Assembly (NCBI GenBank): GCA_017461315.1 | Contig: JAFTYR010000050.1 | Location: 1-37,828, forward strand | Origin: Burkholderiaceae bacterium | GTDB taxonomy: Bacteria; Pseudomonadota; Gammaproteobacteria; Burkholderiales; Burkholderiaceae_F | Direction: 5' to 3' | Length of the DNA: 37,828 bases | Part shown: positions 9,103 to 16,398 of the stretch, in pieces | Layout of the letters: each line of letters starts with the position of its first letter | How positions within the stretch are numbered: position 1 is the stretch's first letter | Made by a program: the position numbers and the translations under genes | Notes under the pieces: model-generated | What the model saw: the letters and a program-made list of their open reading frames with translations, nothing else | Databases searched by the model: none | Told to the model about the DNA's origin: nothing

Positions 9103-9882
9103 ATGAAGAAACGTCTTTTTCTACTTACGATGACTGGGCTACTGGCCTTTGGCTCATGTGTATTTGCAACTCAGATAAAAAATATACCTCGTTTAGTTGT
9201 GGGAATGGACGCCGCTTACCCTCCATTTGGTTCTTTAGATCCTAAAACACAGACAATTGTCGGTTTTGATGTGGATGTGATTAAGGCTATTGCAAAAAAA
9301 GAGGGTTTTGAAGTTGAGGTGAGAAATCTAGCCTTTGATGGTTTAATTCCAGCACTAATGGCGGGAAGTATTGATATAGCAATCAATGATATTACGATCA
9401 CAGAGGATCGAAGTCGAAGCGTTGACTTTTCTAAACGGTATTACATTGCTGGATTAGGTGTTGTGATTCAATCGAATAATACTCAAATAAAAACAGCAAA
9501 AGACCTCGAAGGAAAGCGTCTTGCCGTGTCGATTGGTTCTACGGGTGAGGAAGCCGCTCGTGGCATCAAAAACGCAGACGTACGCGTTTTTAACCAGCTT
9601 AATGAGTGTTATCTAGAACTCATTAATGGTGGTGTTGATGCCGTGGTTAACGATATACCGACTAATGATTTCTATGTTTCTACTAATGGGAAAGGAAAGG
9701 TAAAGTCTCTTCCTGTTGCATTGACAGAAGAAGATCTAGGCATTGCTGTTAAAAAAGGGAATCGAAAATTACTAGATAAAATTAATCAGGGACTCGAAAA
9801 AATAAAGAAAAGTGGGGAATTCACTACTATTTACAGTAAATGGTTTGGTCGCGAACCATCAAATAGTTTGATCAAAGACTAA
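9103..9882 (+). CDS. Amino-acid-type ABC transporter substrate-binding protein
   Basis: A periplasmic binding protein of SBP family 3. From ATG 9103 it has 259 residues; an in-frame ATG at 9094 is less likely because the AGGA ribosome site (9090-9093) lies right against it and is well spaced from 9103. A signal peptide (MKKRLFLLTMTGLLAFGSC, then VFA before the likely cut) is followed by VGMDAAYPPFGSLD, the typical ligand-site start, then GFDVDVIKAIAKKEG, NDITITEDRSRSVDFSKRY and GSTGEEAAR. It is an orphan: no permease or ATPase gene lies nearby. The ligand is not known; polar amino acids are usual. Confidence 0.9.
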   Translation: MKKRLFLLTMTGLLAFGSCVFATQIKNIPRLVVGMDAAYPPFGSLDPKTQTIVGFDVDVIKAIAKKEGFEVEVRNLAFDGLIPALMAGSIDIAINDITITEDRSRSVDFSKRYYIAGLGVVIQSNNTQIKTAKDLEGKRLAVSIGSTGEEAARGIKNADVRVFNQLNECYLELINGGVDAVVNDIPTNDFYVSTNGKGKVKSLPVALTEEDLGIAVKKGNRKLLDKINQGLEKIKKSGEFTTIYSKWFGREPSNSLIKD

Positions 9883-9915
9883 AAACAAAAAAGGGCTTCT
9901 CATATAAAGAAGCCC
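9882..9915 (-). terminator. Terminator of the DASS transporter gene
   Basis: An 8-bp stem (GGGCTTCT / AGAAGCCC, 9893-9900 with 9908-9915) is followed on the minus strand by a TTTTTTGTTTTT run. It lies 12 bp past the stop of the minus-strand transporter and just after the stop of the convergent binding-protein gene. Confidence 0.85.
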
Positions 9916-9926
9916 CTGACAGAGCA

Positions 9927-11333
9927 CTAATAAAGCCCGATGATCTTCCACCATAACATACCGGTGGAAAATACAACCAAAACACAGAACGTTACGATAC
10001 AGAAGTTAATCTTATAAAAACGAGGACGTTCAAAATAACCTTGTCCAAAGTAGATTGGACCAGGGCCGCCTGCATATTCTGTTATACCCCACATGAAGTT
10101 AGAAAAGATTGCAAAGCAAATAGCAACCATCGGAGCAGGTGCCCCCGCTGCAATCGCTACACTTGCAAAGGGAACATACATAGCTGCGACATGTCCAGAA
10201 GCAGTTGCAAATACATAATGAAGATAAATATAAGCAAAACCAAGGATAATAAAAGTGGAAATCCAATCTAAACCACCTAAAGAGGAGGCAAAACCCAGAG
10301 ACATCCACTTAACAAAACCGAGTTTTGTTAAGCCGGTGGCTAAAGAAATAATTGAACCGAACCACACTACTGTGTCCCAAGCCGCTTTATCATTAAGAAC
10401 ATCCTTCCATTGAACCGCATTAGTTACAAACAGGAATGCAACAAGTCCTAGACCAATAGCGTTGGCATTAAGGCCTGTTATTAGACAAGTACCCCAACCA
10501 ATTAAGGCAATGATGAAACCGATAGAAACTAAGATTTCTTGTCGACTCATATTCCCCATTTTTCTAAGTTCATTACGTCCCATTATCTTTGCTTCTGGTG
10601 TACGTTTAAGTTCGGGATTCATAAACTTATAGGTCAATAAAGGTAGGAGAGTAAAACAGATCATGGCAGGAACAACTGCAGCTAGTAACCATCCACCCCA
10701 AGATAACTCTACTCCTAAACCATCTTTAGCTAAGGTGGCACAAAGAGGATTAGCCGCCATACCAGTCATAAACATAGCTCCAGTAATTGGTGTGAACTGG
10801 AAACAGGTCATGACTAGAAAGTCCCCTATTTTTCTTCCTGTAGGTCCAGGTTGAGAGCCTAGAACTTGATTGATAGATTTAGCAACAGGAAGAATAATTC
10901 CACCAGATCTGGCCGTTACGCTTGGCATAGCCGGTGCCATAATCAAATCAGCAAGTCCTAGCGAATAAGCAACTCCTAGCGAGGAACCACCAAAAAGACT
11001 AAGTGTTTTATAAGCGATTCGTTTACCAAGACCAGATTGAACAAATCCTAATGATAAAACGTATGCGGAGAATATCATCCACACAGTTCCGGATGAAAAT
11101 CCTTTTAGAACATCATTGAGCGATAATGTTTTCGTAAAGTAAGCAATTGCTAGACCAACAAACATTAAGGCTCCGGAAGGAATTGGAGCAGCTAAAATAC
11201 CAGCAATCGTTGCTGCAAAGATTGCAAACATATGCCAAGCTTCAGGCTTAAGCCCCGTGGGTGTGGGCATTAGCCATATGATTAAAAGAATGGCTACAGG
11301 TACCGACCATCTTAAGATTTTTTCTTTATTCAT
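9927..11333 (-). CDS. DASS (SLC13/CitT) family di- or tricarboxylate transporter
   Basis: An inner-membrane anion transporter of 468 residues with about 11-12 hydrophobic segments. It resembles the CitT/TtdT/2-oxoglutarate-malate branch of the divalent anion:sodium symporter family, which moves citrate, tartrate, succinate or fumarate, often as antiporters under anaerobic conditions. Family features are the FSSGTVWMIFSAYVLSLGF segment, the Ser-Gly-Gly re-entrant loops and a C-terminal GPGPIYFGQGYF motif. It lies 89 bp downstream of the lyase gene on the same strand, with a hairpin between, so the two probably serve one substrate. Substrate and coupling ion are not resolved. Confidence 0.88.
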   Translation of the reverse strand: MNKEKILRWSVPVAILLIIWLMPTPTGLKPEAWHMFAIFAATIAGILAAPIPSGALMFVGLAIAYFTKTLSLNDVLKGFSSGTVWMIFSAYVLSLGFVQSGLGKRIAYKTLSLFGGSSLGVAYSLGLADLIMAPAMPSVTARSGGIILPVAKSINQVLGSQPGPTGRKIGDFLVMTCFQFTPITGAMFMTGMAANPLCATLAKDGLGVELSWGGWLLAAVVPAMICFTLLPLLTYKFMNPELKRTPEAKIMGRNELRKMGNMSRQEILVSIGFIIALIGWGTCLITGLNANAIGLGLVAFLFVTNAVQWKDVLNDKAAWDTVVWFGSIISLATGLTKLGFVKWMSLGFASSLGGLDWISTFIILGFAYIYLHYVFATASGHVAAMYVPFASVAIAAGAPAPMVAICFAIFSNFMWGITEYAGGPGPIYFGQGYFERPRFYKINFCIVTFCVLVVFSTGMLWWKIIGLY

Positions 11334-11365
11334 AATCTCATCTCTGAGCTGTAACTTTGAGGTTT

Positions 11366-11397
11366 AGAGAGAAGTTAAATGAAGCAAACTTCTCTCT
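11366..11397 (-). other. Intercistronic hairpin between lyase and transporter genes
   Basis: A perfect 11-bp inverted repeat (AGAGAGAAGTT / AACTTCTCTCT) around a 10-base loop. On the minus strand no T-run follows it, so it is more likely an mRNA-processing or partial-termination element that lets the two genes be expressed at different levels. Confidence 0.55.
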
Positions 11398-11422
11398 TGC
11401 TTTGCTTATTTAATAACGCAAC

Positions 11423-12769
11423 TTAATTACCGTATTTGGCTAATACACGATCGGTAAACTCAGGAGCTAGACCGATGTAGGTGTGTGGATCAAGCATATG
11501 ATCGACTTCATCTTCAGAGAAGTTTTCTGTGACTACAGATATTTGCATGAGTACATCTTTAAGGGAAATTTCTTGTTCATAGGCTTGCATACAGCCTTTG
11601 TAGACAATTTCATGAGCGGTCATACGGCCTAGTTTTTTAGCTAAATGCATCATCACACATTCACTCATCATTAAACCTTTTTGAGCGAATAGATTACGTT
11701 CCATATGTTTGGGATAAACAATCAGGTGCTCAAGGATATTCTTCGTTTTTTCAAGAGCACATCCAAGCATATGACATGCACGAGGAATTGCTTCCCATTC
11801 AGATAAGAAACAACCCCAATCTCGTTCGTTTTCACTTACCATGGTTTCGACAATGCTAGGAGCAATGCTTCGTACATTACGACACAAGGCCAATACATTC
11901 TCTAAAACAGCAGGATTTCGTTTATGAGGCATGGTTGATGACCCTACTTTACCCATGAAAAATGGTTCTTCTAATTCCAATATTTCTGTTCTTTGTAAAG
12001 TCAAAATTTCATGATTAATACGGCCGATCGTACCTGCACACAGAGCTAAAACATTTGTAAATTCAGCTTGGTTGTCTCTTGCAACATGCCAAGCGATAGT
12101 TGGTACTTCCAGACCGAGTATTTCAAACATTCGTTTTTGAATTTCTAAACCTTGCTCTGGTAGAGTGGCTAATGTACCTACTGCTCCAGCCATTTCTCCA
12201 ACGAATACACGAGGAGCTAATTGTTGAAGTCTTTCGATGTTACGACCTAATTCATCAGCCCAGACAGCAACCTTATACCCAAATGTGATTGGAATCGCAT
12301 GAACGACATGTGTTCGGCCTGTCATGACGGTATCACGGTATTTTTTAGCTAAATCAAGAGCAAATTTTTGACAAAGCTTCATGTCCCGAAGAATAACCTG
12401 GTAAGCATCTTTTTGAAGTAAGACGATACCGGTGTCTACAATGTCCTGACTTGTTGCTCCCCAGTGAACAAATTCACCAGCATTGTCTGGCAAGATTGCT
12501 TTAAATGCTTTTAAAAGAGGAACAATCGTAATTGAGCTTTTATAGTATTCACCAATAGAAGGAATATCGAGAAGATCTGCCTTAGCATATTTGTTAATGA
12601 TGTCAGCTTTTTCTTTAGGGATGACTCCTAATTCACCTTGTGCACGAGCTAAAGCGGCTTCTGTATCTAACCATTTTTGTACCCAAGAACGGTCACTAAA
12701 AATTTCCCGCATTTCATCAGTACTGAACATACATCCATGAATTTTGCTATCAATCGCTGTTGAATACAT
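11423..12769 (-). CDS. Fumarase/adenylosuccinate-lyase superfamily enzyme
   Basis: A 448-residue cytoplasmic lyase of the superfamily that includes adenylosuccinate lyase, argininosuccinate lyase and 3-carboxy-cis,cis-muconate cycloisomerase. Seen are HWGATSQD (102-109), GRTHVVHA (151-158) and the signature GSSTMPHKRNP (276-286) with the catalytic serine loop. HWGATSQD resembles the cycloisomerase/PurB-like branch more than E. coli PurB. The start is ATG 12769, preceded by AAGGAG; a 12-residue longer reading lacks such a site. Its neighbours are a carboxylate transporter and a divergent GntR regulator, not purine genes, so a catabolic fumarate-releasing role is a fair inference. It could still be the cell's PurB. 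Confidence 0.82.
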   Translation of the reverse strand: MYSTAIDSKIHGCMFSTDEMREIFSDRSWVQKWLDTEAALARAQGELGVIPKEKADIINKYAKADLLDIPSIGEYYKSSITIVPLLKAFKAILPDNAGEFVHWGATSQDIVDTGIVLLQKDAYQVILRDMKLCQKFALDLAKKYRDTVMTGRTHVVHAIPITFGYKVAVWADELGRNIERLQQLAPRVFVGEMAGAVGTLATLPEQGLEIQKRMFEILGLEVPTIAWHVARDNQAEFTNVLALCAGTIGRINHEILTLQRTEILELEEPFFMGKVGSSTMPHKRNPAVLENVLALCRNVRSIAPSIVETMVSENERDWGCFLSEWEAIPRACHMLGCALEKTKNILEHLIVYPKHMERNLFAQKGLMMSECVMMHLAKKLGRMTAHEIVYKGCMQAYEQEISLKDVLMQISVVTENFSEDEVDHMLDPHTYIGLAPEFTDRVLAKYGN

Positions 12770-12977
12770 TGCATTCTCCTTGTTGTGATGTTGATTCGTG
12801 AGCATGATAGGAAATCAATTACATGAGAGAAAGAGAAAAAATGATTTGTATTGATTGATGTCAGAAAATAATTTTTATATATAAATTTTTATTTTAAAAT
12901 CAATCAATTATGTTTTGTATGCAAACAAAATATACAAATATGTTGGCTACATAATCGTAACATATTGTTTATACTGA

Positions 12978-13026
12978 TAATAGTTAACTATTAGATGATT
13001 TTTGTTGTCTGTTTACACCAACAAAA
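12978..13026 (+). promoter_or_regulatory. Candidate operators in the lyase/GntR divergent region
   Basis: The 273-bp, very AT-rich gap between the divergent lyase and gntR starts contains a perfect 16-bp palindrome, TAATAGTTAACTATTA (12978-12993), and an 8-bp inverted repeat, TTTTGTTG / CAACAAAA (13000-13007 and 13019-13026), just before the regulator start. Both are plausible binding sites for the GntR protein, giving autoregulation and control of the lyase-transporter unit. The link is inference. Confidence 0.45.
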
Positions 13027-13042
13027 TTGAAGCGCATAAAAT

Positions 13043-13780
13043 ATGAAAAAATTATGGTTAAAAGTTGCTAATGATCTTTCTTTGCAGGTATCTCTTGGTA
13101 AGTGGCCAGTTGGTAGTGTGATACCTGGAGAAATTGAATTGGCTAAACATTACCAGGTTAGTCGAGATACGGTCAGAAAAGCACTGAATGCTTTAACAAA
13201 AGAAGGTCTTTTTGAAAGACGCCCTCATATTGGTACACGGGTTAAGTCAAAAAATCGTGTGGGAAGATTTTTACATGAACTAGATGATATTCGCTCCATT
13301 GACCGGTATGGGAATAAATTTCCTAGAAAAATTCAGAATGTAGAAAAAATTCAGGTTGATGAATTTAATGCGGAACGATTTGGCATCCCTTGCGGGACGA
13401 TTATGTTGAAATTTGAGAACATTCGCATAGCTTCAAACAAGATTGAAGAGCCTGTAGTTGTTACCTTTGTGTATATCTTTCCCGAGGCTCTTGGTATTTT
13501 AGATTTAGCTAAAGATCATCCTGATGAATTAATTATTAATTTAGTAGAAGATTGCTGTAATACTGAATGTACTGAGGTAAAACAGACATTTTCTGCGACT
13601 ACGATGACGGAGAAAATATCTCGGTATTTCAATATGCCTGAAGGTTCTTCTGCATTGCGTATTGTCCGTAATTATCTAGATGCTAAGGGGAAAAATTTAG
13701 TTGTTTCCGAGTCATATCACCCAGCAGATCGTTTTTCTTTTTCTGTTAGTGTGAAAAAAAAACAAAGGTATTGGATATAA
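13043..13780 (+). CDS. GntR/HutC family transcriptional regulator
   Basis: 245 residues. The N-terminal winged helix (about 1-75) contains the GntR signature [19 protein letters not shown], followed by [10 protein letters not shown] of the wing. The rest is a UTRA-type effector domain as in HutC, which binds small molecules related to the regulated pathway. It is divergent from the lyase-transporter pair, the classical arrangement of a local repressor. It converges with tRNA-Arg (17 bp apart). No clear terminator follows. The effector is probably the imported substrate or a product of the lyase. Confidence 0.9.
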   Translation: MKKLWLKVANDLSLQVSLGKWPVGSVIPGEIELAKHYQVSRDTVRKALNALTKEGLFERRPHIGTRVKSKNRVGRFLHELDDIRSIDRYGNKFPRKIQNVEKIQVDEFNAERFGIPCGTIMLKFENIRIASNKIEEPVVVTFVYIFPEALGILDLAKDHPDELIINLVEDCCNTECTEVKQTFSATTMTEKISRYFNMPEGSSALRIVRNYLDAKGKNLVVSESYHPADRFSFSVSVKKKQRYWI

Positions 13781-13797
13781 AGTCGAAAAGTATGAAG

Positions 13798-13874
13798 TGG
13801 TGCGCCTGGCGGGATTCGAACCCACTACCCCTGCCTTCGGAGGGCAGTACTCTATCCAGATGAGCTACAGGCGC
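13798..13874 (-). tRNA. tRNA-Arg (anticodon CCG)
   Basis: The minus strand folds as a full cloverleaf of 77 nt including an encoded 3' CCA. The acceptor stem is GCGCCTG / CAGGCGC with discriminator A. The anticodon arm is CTGCC-CTCCGAA-GGCAG, placing CCG at 34-36, which reads the CGG codon. The T arm contains GTTCGAATC. No integrase or repeat of its 3' end is seen, so it does not look like an occupied attachment site. Confidence 0.96.
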
Positions 13875-13885
13875 GAGGGCTTGAA

Positions 13886-13914
13886 TTTTAACTTTATTTT
13901 GTAATATTTGCCAA
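13886..13914 (-). promoter_or_regulatory. Likely promoter of tRNA-Arg
   Basis: On the minus strand TTGGCA (13914-13909) and TTAAAA (13891-13886) are separated by 17 bp, ending about 11 bp before the first tRNA base. A GC-rich GCCCTC discriminator follows, as is common at stable-RNA promoters. Confidence 0.5.
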
Positions 13915-13968
13915 TACACATCGGGTCATAGCATTGTAAAATCGCCACCATATTTACAAGGAAGAATT

Positions 13969-14382
13969 GTGAGAGTTCCAACAAGTATCGAGTTCCATCA
14001 TAAGTCTCGAGTGATGGATATTACGTTTGATGAGAGTAAGTATTCTCTTACCTATGAATTTTTGAGAGTATTCTCTCCGTCAGCAGAAGTAAGAGGACAT
14101 ACTCCTGACGAGGCAAAACTTCAGGTTGGAAAAAAAGAAGTTGATATTCGTGATATTAGACCTGTTGGCGAGTATGCATTACAGATTACTTTTTCTGATG
14201 GTCATAACTCAGGAATCTATTCTTGGGATTGGTTAGAGCATCTTTGCCTTAACCAGGATGAGTTATGGAGTCAGTATTTACATAATTTACAAGAAGCTGG
14301 CGCTAGCCGAAATCCTTGTGATCCCAATAATAGAAAGTTTTTAGAAGAAGAAAATCGACCTAAGTGTCCTTCTCATCATTAA
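13969..14382 (+). CDS. DUF971 protein (gamma-butyrobetaine hydroxylase N-terminal-like)
   Basis: 137 residues carrying the DUF971 domain (about 5-95): SLTYEFLRVFSPSAEVRGH and the WLEHLC segment after YALQITFSDGHNSGIYSWDWL. The domain occurs at the N-terminus of gamma-butyrobetaine hydroxylases and, as here, as a free-standing protein. The start is GTG with AAGGAAG upstream. It lies 3 bp before ubiE, a pairing common in betaproteobacteria. The C-terminal tail has two Cys residues. Function unknown. Confidence 0.88.
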   Translation: MRVPTSIEFHHKSRVMDITFDESKYSLTYEFLRVFSPSAEVRGHTPDEAKLQVGKKEVDIRDIRPVGEYALQITFSDGHNSGIYSWDWLEHLCLNQDELWSQYLHNLQEAGASRNPCDPNNRKFLEEENRPKCPSHH

Positions 14383-14385
14383 ATT

Positions 14386-15156
14386 ATGACAAAACAAGAG
14401 TCACAGAATAGTAAATCAGAAAAATTAACGGATTTTGGTTTTACCCAAGTTCGTGAAGATGACAAAGTAAATCAGGTTAGACAGGTTTTTGATGAGGTTG
14501 CCCCTAAATACGATCTCATGAATGATCTTCTTTCTTTTGGTTTACACCGTTGGTGGAAACGTAAGACGATTGATATTGCAGACCCTAGACCGGGAATGAA
14601 GATTTTGGATATTGCTGGTGGAACGGGCGATTTAAGTCTTGCTTTTGCTAAACGAATCGGCAATACTGGAGAAATTTGGTTAACAGATATTAATGGCGAA
14701 ATGCTTAAAGTTGGTCGCAAACGCTTACTACAAGCCAATGTCGACATTCCTGTTGCCAAATGTGATGCAGAAAACCTGCCCTTTCCAGATGAAACTTTTG
14801 ACATAATCACAGTTGCATTTGGACTGCGTAATATGACCCATAAAGATGTTGCACTTAAAGAAATGTGCCGAGTCTTGAAACCAAATGGTAAGTTGCTCGT
14901 TTTGGAATTTTCAAAACCCCAGCGCTGGCTCACACCGTTCTATGATTTCTATTCATTTAAGTTCATGCCCTGGTTGGGTAAGAAAATCGCAGGTAGTAGT
15001 GATGATTACCGTTATTTAGCGGAATCGATTCGTATGCATCCAGATCAGGAAACTTTAGCTAGGGTTATGAGTTCTTCTGGTTTCAAGCGTGTCGAATGGA
15101 TCAACTTTAATTGGGGCATTACTGCATTACATATGTGCTATAAAAACGATAATTAA
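14386..15156 (+). CDS. ubiE: Demethylmenaquinone / 2-polyprenyl-6-methoxy-benzoquinol methylase
   Basis: A SAM-dependent C-methyltransferase of quinone biosynthesis. The 256 residues contain the UbiE signatures [18 protein letters not shown] near residue 45, the SAM motif [16 protein letters not shown], and [30 protein letters not shown]. UbiE acts on both ubiquinone and menaquinone precursors; which quinones are made cannot be read here, but both terminal routes in this window (cytochrome bd and the flavoprotein module) would draw on the quinol pool. It sits between DUF971 and a Tim44-like gene. Confidence 0.97.
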   Translation: MTKQESQNSKSEKLTDFGFTQVREDDKVNQVRQVFDEVAPKYDLMNDLLSFGLHRWWKRKTIDIADPRPGMKILDIAGGTGDLSLAFAKRIGNTGEIWLTDINGEMLKVGRKRLLQANVDIPVAKCDAENLPFPDETFDIITVAFGLRNMTHKDVALKEMCRVLKPNGKLLVLEFSKPQRWLTPFYDFYSFKFMPWLGKKIAGSSDDYRYLAESIRMHPDQETLARVMSSSGFKRVEWINFNWGITALHMCYKNDN

Positions 15157-15180
15157 TTTCGATAGTTAGATAGGAAAAAT

Positions 15181-16095
15181 ATGAAAAAGTTTTTGGTCGC
15201 CTTAGTGATTGGTTTGTCTGTAATGACTCTTTCCTTAGACGCAAGTGCCGCACGACTTGGTGGTGGTGCTAGCTTTGGCCGTTCTATGTCACTACCGAAA
15301 GCTCCTGGTGGAGCAATGAAGGCTCCGGCAACATCGGCTACAAATAAGGCTAGTTCTGCAACCAAAGCAACAGGAGCAACAGCTCCTTCTCGTGGTATGG
15401 GTCTTGGTAAGAGTTTATTAATTGGCGCAGCTTCAGCTCTTGGTTTTATGGCTTTAGCTAACATGCTTGGTCTTGGAGAGGGTTTCGCCCAGTTCTTGAT
15501 GATTTTGGCTGTTATGGCATTAGCTTTAATGGCATTCCGTATGTTTGCCTCGCGCAAAGCACCACAATCCAATACGAATACTTCATATGAAAGAAATACA
15601 TCATATGAACGTAATCAGCCAGAACCGATGATGCGTAACACGGCTCCGACCATGGATTCTGTCAGAGTGGGTTCTGCTATGGATGAATTCTCAGATTCTC
15701 CAGTAAAGGCTCAGGAATCTTCATTCGAGGTCCCTGCTGATTTCGATAAAGAAAACTTCTTGAATATGGCCACTTCTTACTTCAAGATGCTTCAAAAGGC
15801 CTGGGACAGTGGCGATATGGATAGTCTAGACAACTACTGTACTCAAGAAATGTTTGTCATGCTAACCCATAAACGTCGTGAAATTAAAGGTATTAATTTG
15901 ACCGAAGTGGTGACGTTGAATGCTGATTTAGCTGGATTTGAAACAACATCTACCGAGTATGTTGCTTCCGTTAAATTTAGAGGTCGCTTGAAGGAAAATG
16001 GAGACTTAGTTGATGTTGAAGAAATTTGGAATCTGGTGAAGGCTCGAGAAGGAAGATCTGGCTGGTTGCTAGCTGGTATTGAGCAAGTTGCCTAA
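15181..16095 (+). CDS. Tim44-like domain protein
   Basis: A membrane-associated protein of 304 residues. A signal-type segment (MKKFLVALVIGLSVMTLSLDASAA) is followed by a Gly/Ala/Thr-rich linker, a hydrophobic helix pair around GLGKSLLIGAASALGFMALANML and FLMILAVMALALMAFRMF, a tandem TSYERN-TSYERN repeat (15584-15613), and a C-terminal Tim44/NTF2-like domain (about 190-303). Proteins of this type commonly follow ubiE in betaproteobacteria and may help in the ubiquinone complex or in membrane protein handling; the role is unproven. ubiJ and ubiB, often next, are absent here: a terminator follows at once. Confidence 0.85.
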   Translation: MKKFLVALVIGLSVMTLSLDASAARLGGGASFGRSMSLPKAPGGAMKAPATSATNKASSATKATGATAPSRGMGLGKSLLIGAASALGFMALANMLGLGEGFAQFLMILAVMALALMAFRMFASRKAPQSNTNTSYERNTSYERNQPEPMMRNTAPTMDSVRVGSAMDEFSDSPVKAQESSFEVPADFDKENFLNMATSYFKMLQKAWDSGDMDSLDNYCTQEMFVMLTHKRREIKGINLTEVVTLNADLAGFETTSTEYVASVKFRGRLKENGDLVDVEEIWNLVKAREGRSGWLLAGIEQVA

Positions 16096-16124
16096 TTAAA
16101 GAAAGTAAATTTATAAATATTTAA

Positions 16125-16164
16125 AAGCCCTGCTTCGTGAGTATTCATAGGCAGGGTATTTTTT
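16125..16164 (+). terminator. Terminator after the Tim44-like gene
   Basis: The stem CCCTGC / GCAGGG (16128-16133 with 16151-16156) has a 17-base partly paired loop and is followed by TATTTTTT. It ends the DUF971-ubiE-Tim44 unit. Confidence 0.75.
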
Positions 16165-16349
16165 GTTTAAACAAATGAAAAATAAGATCAAAAATAAGTA
16201 AAGATTTGATGGGAAATGATTCTAACTAACTCAAATAAAACAAAAAAATAATAGTGTGTTGGTTCATGGTCTTCTGTTATCCCAGAGGAAGGAGAAATAT
16301 TTTTTTCTTTGCAAAAAATAAATAGTATCGTGTGAATAAGATTTAACCC

Positions 16350-16379
16350 TATAATGTGGTAAAAATGCCGATTTTTACC
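16350..16379 (+). promoter_or_regulatory. -10 box and inverted repeat upstream of the sodium:solute symporter
   Basis: TATAAT at 16350-16355 is followed after 2 bp by a perfect 9-bp inverted repeat with a 4-base spacer (GGTAAAAAT-GCCG-ATTTTTACC, 16358-16379). It would cover the expected transcription start and ends 19 bp before the gene, so it could be an operator or a leader hairpin. No good -35 is seen. The rest of the gap, 16165-16349, is AT-rich and shows nothing I can name. Confidence 0.45.
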
Positions 16380-16398
16380 GTCTTTGAGTGTAAGGGTA

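Noticed and set aside
13798..13874. tRNA-Arg as an integration site
   Set aside because: No integrase gene and no second copy of the tRNA 3' end were seen nearby.
14472..14933. A 153-codon open frame on the minus strand
   Set aside because: Antisense to ubiE, whose reading is certain; the translation resembles no protein.
15153..15572. A 139-codon Ala/Pro-rich frame on the minus strand
   Set aside because: Antisense to the Tim44-like gene; its composition mirrors that gene's Ala/Gly-rich linker.
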